From: CALMZY01 sp052033915
Lineage (GTDB): Bacteria; Verrucomicrobiota; Kiritimatiellia; CAIQIC01; JAGNIJ01
Length of the DNA: 64,000 bases
NCBI GenBank assembly: GCA_052033915.1
Contig: JBPOJF010000010.1
Span: forward strand, 1-64,000
Direction: 5' to 3'
The notes beneath the pieces are model-generated. The model ran no database searches. It was given only the letters and a program-made list of their open reading frames with translations, and had not been told where the DNA came from. The position numbers and the translations under genes were made by a program. This document shows positions 42,765 to 49,671 of the stretch, piece after piece; position 1 is the first letter of the stretch; every line of letters starts with the position of its first letter.

Positions 42765-44199
42765 AGATCGACAGCGTGATGCCGGCCAAAACGGCGGATG
42801 CGCGAACGGGAACGATTGCCGACTGAGTACCCGTCTTGTGGGTTTTGCCTCGAGACATTTCATCTTTGCCGCGACCGTTCTTGCCATCCTGATTTACGCT
42901 CTAAACTATCTCGGCCACGGCTACGGCCCGCCCATCCGCTCCGACGGAGTGGGGTACTACGCGTATCTGCCCTCGTATCTGATCTATGGCGATCCGTCTT
43001 TCCAGGAATTGGCGCGGGCGCAGTACGACGGGCGCATTCCCGAGTGGACGGGCATCACGCTTTGCCCGGCAACGGGCCGGTATCTGGACCAATACGGTCT
43101 CGGCGTGGCCGTGATGATGACACCGTTCTTCCTAATGGCGCATGGGTTGACGTGGTTATTCCGGTATCCGGCGTCGGCGCCCGCCGAAATTGTTTTCAGT
43201 TTCCCGATGGATGGATACTCTTTCTTTTACCAGCACGCGGCAGGCTTGGCGGGGCTGTTCTATTTGATCGCAGGCTTGTTCGTTCTGAAGATAGTGCTGG
43301 AACGCTACTTCTCCAAGGGAGTTGCACTGGGCACGCTGGCAAGTCTTCTGCTGGGGACGAACCTGCTGTTCTATGGCACTGTCTGGTCGGTGATGAGCCA
43401 CACGTATTCGTTTTTCCTCTTTGCTTGTTTCCTTCACCTGATTCCGAGGTGGTATGAACGACCCGATTCAAAGCATCTGTCTGTTCTGCTGGGCCTGACG
43501 GTGGGCCTGATCGCATTGGTTCGCGTGCCGAACCTGGTTGTGCTCATGGTGTTTCTCCTGTTGGGGGTTCACAGCCTGCATGACATAAAGGGGTGCATTC
43601 GTCTGTTCTTGTCGCATGCAGGAAGCATCTCCTTGGCAGCAGCCATCGCGCTCCTCATGTTTCTTCCGCAACTGCTGGTCTGGAGATACGGCGCGGGCCG
43701 GTGGCTGCTCAACGGATATGCCTCCCTCGGAGGCCATTTCGATTTCTCTTCGCCGGCGATCCTGAGCGTCCTGTTCAGCCTGAAAAGAGGGTTGTTCTTC
43801 TGGTCGCCGATCTTGCTCCTGTGCATTCCGGGGTTTCTCAAACTGGCGAGGAGCCGCGCAGGAGATATATTGGTCGGCGCAGTGGTCTATCTTCTTCTCA
43901 ATCTCTATCTGGTGTCCAGCTGGTGGTGCTGGTGGTTCGGTATGGGGTTCGGACACCGGGCATTTGTGGAGAGCCTTGCGGTGTTCGCCTTTCCCCTTGC
44001 CGCTTGGTATGGGGGGGTAAGCACAAGAGTCGGAAAGTCAGCCGTCCTCGTGTTCAGCATGGCCTGCGTCGTCTATTCCCTCTTTTTTATGAAGCTCTTT
44101 CTCTCTCGCGAAATTGGCGGCAATGGCTTGGATGCGCAAGCGCTCTATGACATTGTCTGGAATCGGAAAGAGTGGGTGTTGAATTGGCTGGCCCGGTGA
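42751..44199 (+). CDS. polytopic membrane glycosyltransferase, GT-C-like
   Basis: About 482 residues with ten or so helices. The first loop reads IRSDGVGYYAYLPSYLIYGD, a D-G-x-G-Y-Y-x-Y-L-P motif seen in a widespread group of GT-C-like proteins, and later YLDQYGLGVAVMMTPFFLMA. FWSPILLLCIPGFLKLARSR and SSWWCWWFGMGFGHRAFVES are conserved-looking loops toward the C-terminus. I start at ATG 42751, after a GGAG ribosome-binding site and overlapping the GT2 stop by 14 bases; ATG 42688 is an earlier alternative. It heads a plus-strand run with the DUF362 gene. Confidence 0.68.
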   Translation: MSRDEDRQRDAGQNGGCANGNDCRLSTRLVGFASRHFIFAATVLAILIYALNYLGHGYGPPIRSDGVGYYAYLPSYLIYGDPSFQELARAQYDGRIPEWTGITLCPATGRYLDQYGLGVAVMMTPFFLMAHGLTWLFRYPASAPAEIVFSFPMDGYSFFYQHAAGLAGLFYLIAGLFVLKIVLERYFSKGVALGTLASLLLGTNLLFYGTVWSVMSHTYSFFLFACFLHLIPRWYERPDSKHLSVLLGLTVGLIALVRVPNLVVLMVFLLLGVHSLHDIKGCIRLFLSHAGSISLAAAIALLMFLPQLLVWRYGAGRWLLNGYASLGGHFDFSSPAILSVLFSLKRGLFFWSPILLLCIPGFLKLARSRAGDILVGAVVYLLLNLYLVSSWWCWWFGMGFGHRAFVESLAVFAFPLAAWYGGVSTRVGKSAVLVFSMACVVYSLFFMKLFLSREIGGNGLDAQALYDIVWNRKEWVLNWLAR

Positions 44200-44212
44200 A
44201 CGGCGGAACTCG

Positions 44213-45256
44213 ATGAACCCGGTGGAATCCAAATCGTCTCTTGTCAGCGTGGTGCGCACATCACCCGAAGGCGTCATTCGCGACGTCCGGAAGGCCATGG
44301 AACTTGCTGAATGGCAACGGTTTATCACACGAGGGGTCGAGGTTTCTCTCAAGGTGAATCTGGGGTGGGACAAACTGATCCCGGGGGCCGTAAGCGCGCC
44401 GTGGATGGTCGAGGGCGTGATCCAGGCGATCCGCGATTATGTGGGCCGCATCTATCTCGTTGAATCCAGCCAGGTGGTGGTCGATGTGGAGGATGCGTTG
44501 CGCATGACGCGGTTGGACCGCGTGTGCGAGAAATACGGTGTTGAGTGGGTGAATATGTCGCGCTCGGATTTCGTGCGGGTTCAGGACGACAAGCGGCTGG
44601 TGCTGAAGGATGTCCTGATCCCGGAAATTCTGACCCGGACCGAAGTGATCACTCTTCCCCTGATGAAGACGCACAACAAATCCACGATTACCGGAGCGGT
44701 CAAGAACCAGTGGGGGTGTCTGCGAGAGCTTCGGCACAATTACCACCTTGTGCTCTCCGGGGCGCTTGTGGATGTGAATGCGATTGTGAAACCGCGGTTC
44801 GCCGTCATGGACGGGACGATCGGCTTGGAGGGCAACGGCCCGAAGTCCGGCGCGCCGAAGGAGATGAACCTCCTTCTGGCGTCGGGCGATATCGTCGCGC
44901 TCGATGTCACCGCGGCGCAGATCATGGGATTTGATCCGGCCGCCATCGACCATCTTCAGTTGTGCGCGCAGCATGGGCTGGGGAGGGGGGCGCCGGCCGA
45001 TATTCGTGTGGCCGGCGAGAGCGTCGAAGACGTCCAAACCTCATTTGCCCCTGCCCGCCACAACGCGGTGTCGTGGTTTGAGTTGTTTTTGCGGAAATCG
45101 CTTTTCCGGCGGTTTGTTTTCGATACGCCTTTGCTCCGGTTCTTCTGCTGGGTGGCAAGGCGGTATTACGACGTGTGGAACGCGGTTATCGGTCGGAAGT
45201 TGCGGGAGCGCGTTTTGCGCGTGTCACGTTACGGCGCGCAATGGAAGGAAGGCTGA
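44213..45256 (+). CDS. DUF362 domain protein
   Basis: This 347-residue protein matches the DUF362 family by GVEVSLKVNLGWDKLIPG, YLVESSQVVVDVEDALR, EVITLPLMKTHNKSTITGAV (the M-K-T-H-x-x-x-x-x-T-G-x-K-N signature, continued by KNQWGCL) and FAVMDGTIGLEGNGPKSGAP. DUF362 has no agreed enzyme function; many members carry an Fe-S domain, but no ferredoxin-type Cys cluster is evident here. It precedes a SAM methyltransferase by 3 bases and a FAD oxidoreductase beyond that. The placement suggests redox or modification of a lipid or sugar, which is only inference. Confidence 0.85.
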   Translation: MNPVESKSSLVSVVRTSPEGVIRDVRKAMELAEWQRFITRGVEVSLKVNLGWDKLIPGAVSAPWMVEGVIQAIRDYVGRIYLVESSQVVVDVEDALRMTRLDRVCEKYGVEWVNMSRSDFVRVQDDKRLVLKDVLIPEILTRTEVITLPLMKTHNKSTITGAVKNQWGCLRELRHNYHLVLSGALVDVNAIVKPRFAVMDGTIGLEGNGPKSGAPKEMNLLLASGDIVALDVTAAQIMGFDPAAIDHLQLCAQHGLGRGAPADIRVAGESVEDVQTSFAPARHNAVSWFELFLRKSLFRRFVFDTPLLRFFCWVARRYYDVWNAVIGRKLRERVLRVSRYGAQWKEG

Positions 45257-45259
45257 GCT

Positions 45260-45946
45260 ATGGCCGAACCGACTGTTGATAGAATATCCCAGAGCGCGAT
45301 ATACGACCGCCGGTTTCCGGACCGGGATCGCGCAAGAAAGTCATCCATATGGCGTGTGCTGTGCCGCGAGTTCCTCCAGCGCTACGTGTCAGGCGACGCG
45401 ACGGTTCTCGATCTCGGCGCGGGCTTCTGCGAGTTTCTTCACCATATCCATTGTGCCCAGCGAATTGCGGTTGACGCAAGCGAGCGGCTATCGGAATGGG
45501 CTCCTGCGGGTACGCGCTTGATCATTACGGAGTCGCCTAATTTCGAGGGAGTGAACGACGATTCGGTGGATGTGGTTTTTGCGAGCAACTTCTTTGAACA
45601 CCTGCGCGACAAGGAAAGCCTATTCCTATACTTTGTTGAGATTCGTCGTGTGTTAAAGCCGCGCGGACGCCTTCTCATTATTCAGCCAAACGTGCGTCTG
45701 CTTGGAGGATCGTACTGGGGCTTCATTGACCACCACATTCCGCTGACCGACCGCAGCATGGCGGAAGCGCTGGAGCTTTCCGGGTTGGAAGTTGAGGAAA
45801 TTCGCCCCCGTTTTTTGCCCTACACGACGCGAAGTCGGATGCCCCAGCATCCGATATTTGTCTGGCTTTATTTGAAATTACCCTTTCTTTGGTTGTTCCT
45901 CGGAAAACAGACTTGGTTTGTTGTGCGGAAGGAGGATTGTTTGTGA
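45260..45946 (+). CDS. class I SAM-dependent methyltransferase
   Basis: This 228-residue protein has ATVLDLGAGFCEFLHHIHCA as SAM motif I, RIAVDASERLSEWA as motif II, and DVVFASNFFEHLRDKESLFL followed by IRRVLKPRGRLLIIQPN, the Methyltransf_11 pattern. C-terminal FVWLYLKLPFLWLFLGKQTW is hydrophobic and may contact the membrane, fitting a lipid-linked substrate. The stop overlaps the next GTG start as GTGA. It lies 3 bases after DUF362, so the three genes form one unit. Confidence 0.85.
   Translation: MAEPTVDRISQSAIYDRRFPDRDRARKSSIWRVLCREFLQRYVSGDATVLDLGAGFCEFLHHIHCAQRIAVDASERLSEWAPAGTRLIITESPNFEGVNDDSVDVVFASNFFEHLRDKESLFLYFVEIRRVLKPRGRLLIIQPNVRLLGGSYWGFIDHHIPLTDRSMAEALELSGLEVEEIRPRFLPYTTRSRMPQHPIFVWLYLKLPFLWLFLGKQTWFVVRKEDCL
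45929..45935 (+). promoter_or_regulatory. ribosome-binding site fixing a GTG start
   Basis: AAGGAGG, seven bases before the GTG at 45943, is a near-perfect Shine-Dalgarno sequence inside the methyltransferase reading frame. It decides the GTG as the start of the FAD oxidoreductase, and the start overlaps the upstream stop as GTGA. Confidence 0.7.
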
Positions 45947-47253
45947 GAGTGGCTGTCATCGGCGGTGGTGTGGCGGGTCTCGTGGCCGCTCACGAACTCG
46001 CTAAATCCGGCGAGAAGGTGATCCTGTTCGAGCGGGACACGGAACTCGGCGGCCTTGCGTCGTCGTTCGATTTCTTTCCGGACTGGCGTGTGGAGAGGTA
46101 CTACCATTTCATCTGCCGTCCGGACCGGTCTTACTTCGAGATGCTAGCCGAGTTGGGTCTGCATTCACGGCTGCGGTGGGTCGCGACGGAAATGGGTCTC
46201 TTCCACAAGGGCCGGATGCACACGATCGGCGACCCGCTGAAACTGCTGGCCTTTCCCCACCTGTCGCCCTTGGACAAATTGAAATTTTTCGCCGCCGCGG
46301 CAATGAGCGCCTTATCTTCCGCTGAAGCATGGCGGAAACTGGAGGACATTCCCGCGACGGAGTGGTTGGTCAGGGCCTACGGCCGGCAAGTGTACGATAT
46401 CCTCTATGAACCGCTCTTGAGACTGAAGTTTCACGAGAACACGAGCGACGTCTCGGCGGCGTGGATGTGGGGCAGGTTCCGCAGGGTGGCGAAGTCGCGC
46501 ACGGCATTCGGAAAGGACTATCTCGGCTATATCGAGGGCGGTACGGATGCCTACGTCAGCGCGCTGGCCGGTTCCCTCCGGGACCGGGGCGCCGAGGTGA
46601 GAACGGGGGAGCCAGTCGAGCGTGTGGTCATTGAGGACGGGCGTGTGCGCGGTGTCGTGTGCGGCGGAAGAAAGGTGTCGGCGGATTATGTCCTGTCGAC
46701 CGTGCCGATCCCTTCGTTTGTCAAGATGGCGGAGGGCCAGCCGGGTCCGTATTTCGACAACCTTCGCCGTCTCAAGTATATCGGAGTCCGCGTCATGCTG
46801 TTGCAGCTCAACAGGCAGTTCAGCCCATACTTCTGGCTGAATATCAGCGATCCCGAGATCGATCTCGCGGGGATCATCGAGCACACGAATCTGAATCCAT
46901 CCGCGGCGCCTTCCGGGTCGGCCATCTTGTACCTGCCGCAGTACATGTCGTCAGCGCATCCCTGGGTGACGGCGAAAGACGAGGATTTGCTGGATCTCTA
47001 TTGCGATTATCTTCATCGCTTGAACCCGGCGTTCGACCGCTCCTGGGTGACAGGTTATCGGGTGCATCGCGATCCGTATGCCCAGCCGATCTGCGGTCTC
47101 GATTTCGTGTCTCGTATCCCGTCGATGAAAACGCCTGTGGAAGGACTCTATCTGACGGACTCCTATCAGCTTCACCCGGGCGACCGCACGGTCTGCGACA
47201 GCACCCGGTTGGGGAAAGATGCCGCGCGGCTGATTTTGCGCGCCGGTGCCTGA
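45943..47253 (+). CDS. FAD-dependent amine-oxidase/PPOX-like oxidoreductase
   Basis: This 436-residue protein begins RVAVIGGGVAGLVAAHELAK with the FAD GxGxxG loop and then VILFERDTELGGLASSF. At the C-terminus GLYLTDSYQLHPGDRTVCDS is the second FAD-contact region. It resembles protoporphyrinogen oxidase and phytoene-desaturase-like flavoproteins and shares its opening logic with the UGM-like protein at 4685. It follows DUF362 and methyltransferase genes in one operon; a lipid carrier or sugar substrate is plausible. The GTG start is supported by a strong ribosome-binding site. Exact chemistry is unknown. Confidence 0.82.
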   Translation: MRVAVIGGGVAGLVAAHELAKSGEKVILFERDTELGGLASSFDFFPDWRVERYYHFICRPDRSYFEMLAELGLHSRLRWVATEMGLFHKGRMHTIGDPLKLLAFPHLSPLDKLKFFAAAAMSALSSAEAWRKLEDIPATEWLVRAYGRQVYDILYEPLLRLKFHENTSDVSAAWMWGRFRRVAKSRTAFGKDYLGYIEGGTDAYVSALAGSLRDRGAEVRTGEPVERVVIEDGRVRGVVCGGRKVSADYVLSTVPIPSFVKMAEGQPGPYFDNLRRLKYIGVRVMLLQLNRQFSPYFWLNISDPEIDLAGIIEHTNLNPSAAPSGSAILYLPQYMSSAHPWVTAKDEDLLDLYCDYLHRLNPAFDRSWVTGYRVHRDPYAQPICGLDFVSRIPSMKTPVEGLYLTDSYQLHPGDRTVCDSTRLGKDAARLILRAGA

Positions 47254-47278
47254 GTATCCGCTTTGCGCCGGCCGGCTG

Positions 47279-48610
47279 TCAGCGGGATTTGTCCGGGCAG
47301 TCGAATTGGACTTCGTAGTTCACGCCGGGACCCCATACACGGGGGCGGTAGGTGCAGTCGGCCCGCCATTTTTTCATTTCCACTTGCCAGTCCGGCCGGT
47401 CAGGCAGTCCATATCTGTAGCGCCACCACTGGGCTCCCGTCAGTAACCCTGCACAGAGACACCAGACCATCGCTATGCGAATGATCAGGGACCCGCGCAG
47501 CGAGTTTCTCAGGGCGAACCATGCGCCGATCAGCAACAGGGCATTGGGGACGTAGTAATACCGCTGGTGCCAGCCGAAGTTGAGATAGTGGATTTTCGGT
47601 CCGATGCCGACAATCGAGGGGACGAGGGTCAGGATCAGGTACGCCAGCAGCAGCGTCGGCCAGATCCGCCGTCCGGCCAGCCGGAAGATCGTGACCGGCA
47701 AGGCCAGGGACAGGATCAGGAAGAAGATTCCGTAGACCGTGAGCTTGAGAGTCAGTCCATCTTCAAAGGCCCAGATCATGTAGCGGGCCGAGAAGTTGCA
47801 GAGATATTCGCCGAAGAGCGTCATGCCCACGCTCTTCACCCAGAGGGTTCCGCCAAGCATCGCCGGTGACGGCAGGTTGCGGCCGCCGGGTGTGGCATAG
47901 GACACAGCGCCTCCGTGATCGTGCGGGTTAAAGTGGAGGTAGACAAGCACACCGAGCTGGACGGCGACGCAGACCGACAGAAGCACGCCGCGCATCAAGG
48001 TCGTGCGTTCGCGTCGCAACCAGCCTTTCAGGAGATACGCGGGGGCTAGGATGCAACTGGTGACGCTGGTCAGGCCGGCCGTGGCGAGGTAGACGCGCTT
48101 CCAGACTTCGTACGCCGGGCCGCGGCGGGCGTGTTCGAACAGCAGCAGCGCCGCGCCCATCGAGAAGTAGAACTGGCTGTTGGTCGTGGTTAGCCACAGT
48201 TCGTCGCTGAGCGGCGCGAGCAGGAGAATCGCGCACAGGGCGATCTTGTCGCCGAGGCGGCGGGCCAGAGTCAGGCGGCCGAAAAGGATGAAGGCATAGG
48301 GGATCAACTGGATGGCCAGCGCTCCGAGCGTGGTGAAAGCCGGGGCCCATTCCAGCGGCGCCATGCTGAACGTCAGGGCCGCGACCAGGCTGTTCCAGAA
48401 CATGTAGTACGACGCATACGGTGTCAGAATGAGGGCCAGCGGTCCGTTGTTATGCGCAATGGACAGGAAATAGCTTCCCTCTTCACCCGCCATGCGCGGG
48501 CTGAAAAACAGATATGGAGCCCGGATGAAATGCGCGAAAATGACCGCGGCAAACAGCACCCAGAGGATCCGGCTGTTGTCGGCCCGGGAAGAGGATGGTT
48601 GGGATGTCAT
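47279..48610 (-). CDS. polytopic membrane protein, GT-C-like
   Basis: This 443-residue protein has roughly ten helices. After helix 1 comes FFSPRMAGEEGSYFLSIAHN, a loop in the place where GT-C enzymes carry their catalytic acid, here Glu-Glu rather than Asp. DELWLTTTNSQFYFSMGAAL is another loop. The last 40 residues (WRADCTYRPRVWGPGVNYEV) form a small extracytoplasmic tail. No family match is certain. It converges on the FAD oxidoreductase and diverges from the GT2 at 48878. Confidence 0.55.
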   Translation of the reverse strand: MTSQPSSSRADNSRILWVLFAAVIFAHFIRAPYLFFSPRMAGEEGSYFLSIAHNNGPLALILTPYASYYMFWNSLVAALTFSMAPLEWAPAFTTLGALAIQLIPYAFILFGRLTLARRLGDKIALCAILLLAPLSDELWLTTTNSQFYFSMGAALLLFEHARRGPAYEVWKRVYLATAGLTSVTSCILAPAYLLKGWLRRERTTLMRGVLLSVCVAVQLGVLVYLHFNPHDHGGAVSYATPGGRNLPSPAMLGGTLWVKSVGMTLFGEYLCNFSARYMIWAFEDGLTLKLTVYGIFFLILSLALPVTIFRLAGRRIWPTLLLAYLILTLVPSIVGIGPKIHYLNFGWHQRYYYVPNALLLIGAWFALRNSLRGSLIIRIAMVWCLCAGLLTGAQWWRYRYGLPDRPDWQVEMKKWRADCTYRPRVWGPGVNYEVQFDCPDKSR

Positions 48611-48877
48611 GGCCGAAAGCAGTAGCGAAGTCGTGTTTTGGAGTCAACCTTCATCAAGGCGGGAAGGAACGTGGACGCGAGCGGGTATTCTTCGGCCGGA
48701 AGGGCCCGAGTTCCGTCGCCCGCCCGGTGCGCTGCGCGACCCGGCAACTGCGGATTTGCAGATGTTTAGGCGTTCCCATCGGGTTCATGTATGCTACAAA
48801 GAAAAGGGGCTGTTTCCGGCGAAGTTGTGGGACAGTGGAACAGGTTGTTATGATTGCATTCAGAAGATGATGAAACG

Positions 48878-49528
48878 ATGGATGTAAGCCGCATGAAATT
48901 GAGCATCCTGATGCCGGTTTTCAACGAGAAGTACACGGTGGAGGACATCGTGGATTCCGTGCTGAATGCGTCCCTTCCCGCAGGGGTCGAGCGTGAACTT
49001 GTGATTGTGGATGATCAGTCCACGGACGGGAGGTGGGACATCCTGGAGGCGCTTCAGGAACGCCATCCCCCAGTCAGGCTCTTTCGCCATCCTCGGAATA
49101 TGGGGAAAGGGGCGGCGGTGCGAACGGCGGTCCAGATGGCCGAGGGGGATGTAATCGTGATCCAGGACGCCGACCTCGAATACGATCCGGCCGACTACAG
49201 CCGCCTGCTCGAACCGATTCTCCGGGGCGATGCGGATGTCGTCTATGGGTCTCGATTCCTCACGCGCGGCTACAAGCGCGTGCTCTACTTCTGGCACAGT
49301 CTGGGCAACCGTTTCCTGACCACGATCTCCAATATGTGCACGGACCTGGATCTCACGGACATGGAAACCTGCTTCAAGATGGCGCGCGGCCTTGTCAATC
49401 TGAAGCGGAAGACCTTCAGCAAAATCCAGCTTAAGATCTTTGACTCGATGGTCTGGATTTGGAGGGTTATCGATAAGGTGTTTCCGTGGAGAGGGATATC
49501 CTTGGTTGCCATCGCCCGAAAGCCATAG
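48878..49528 (+). CDS. GT2 glycosyltransferase with a non-native C-terminus
   Basis: About 216 residues. The first 165 are a clear DPMS-like GT2: KLSILMPVFNEKYTVEDIVD, ELVIVDDQSTDGR, GDVIVIQDADLEYDPADYSR and RVLYFWHSLGNRFLTTISNM up to LTDMETCFK. Intact relatives continue with about 60 residues around E-x-x-F-x-x-E-x-x-x-T. Here the sequence switches near 49380 to SKIQLKIFDSMVWIWRVIDK then FPWRGISLVAIARKP, which looks like the end of a SAM methyltransferase. An in-frame deletion joining a GT2 to a neighbouring methyltransferase would explain it. Activity is doubtful. I start at ATG 48878; ATG 48893 is possible. Confidence 0.72.
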   Translation: MDVSRMKLSILMPVFNEKYTVEDIVDSVLNASLPAGVERELVIVDDQSTDGRWDILEALQERHPPVRLFRHPRNMGKGAAVRTAVQMAEGDVIVIQDADLEYDPADYSRLLEPILRGDADVVYGSRFLTRGYKRVLYFWHSLGNRFLTTISNMCTDLDLTDMETCFKMARGLVNLKRKTFSKIQLKIFDSMVWIWRVIDKVFPWRGISLVAIARKP

Positions 49529-49562
49529 GGTTCGGGGCGTAGCGGGATATGAGCGATTCGTT

Positions 49563-49587
49563 TTTCGCCTTGAATTACGGGGCGAAA
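49563..49587. promoter_or_regulatory. inverted repeat upstream of the giant gene
   Basis: TTTCGCC (49563-49569) and GGCGAAA (49581-49587) form a perfect 7-bp inverted repeat with an 11-base loop, just after the GT2 stop and before the giant gene. No T-tract follows, so it is a weak terminator candidate; it could also be an operator. Confidence 0.3.
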
Positions 49588-49602
49588 CTGCGTGTCGGCG
49601 GG

Positions 49603-49631
49603 TTTACGGGGTTATTTTTTGGGGGTATTAG
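49603..49631 (+). promoter_or_regulatory. candidate sigma-70 promoter of the giant gene
   Basis: TTTACG (-35 like, 4 of 6) and TATTAG (-10 like, 4 of 6) are separated by 17 bases, putting transcription start near 49638, about 34 bases before the ATG. GAGAGG at 49658-49663 is a ribosome-binding site eight bases before that ATG. The match is modest and the promoter rules of this lineage are unknown. Confidence 0.33.
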
Positions 49632-49671
49632 TCAGCGTACAGAATCAACTCGGGTTTGAGAGGTTCATGCG

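Noticed and set aside
48611..48877. Possible small gene in the 267-base gap before the GT2 at 48878
   Set aside because: Open frames there are Arg/Pro-rich and lack a ribosome-binding site or family match; no terminator hairpin was clear either.
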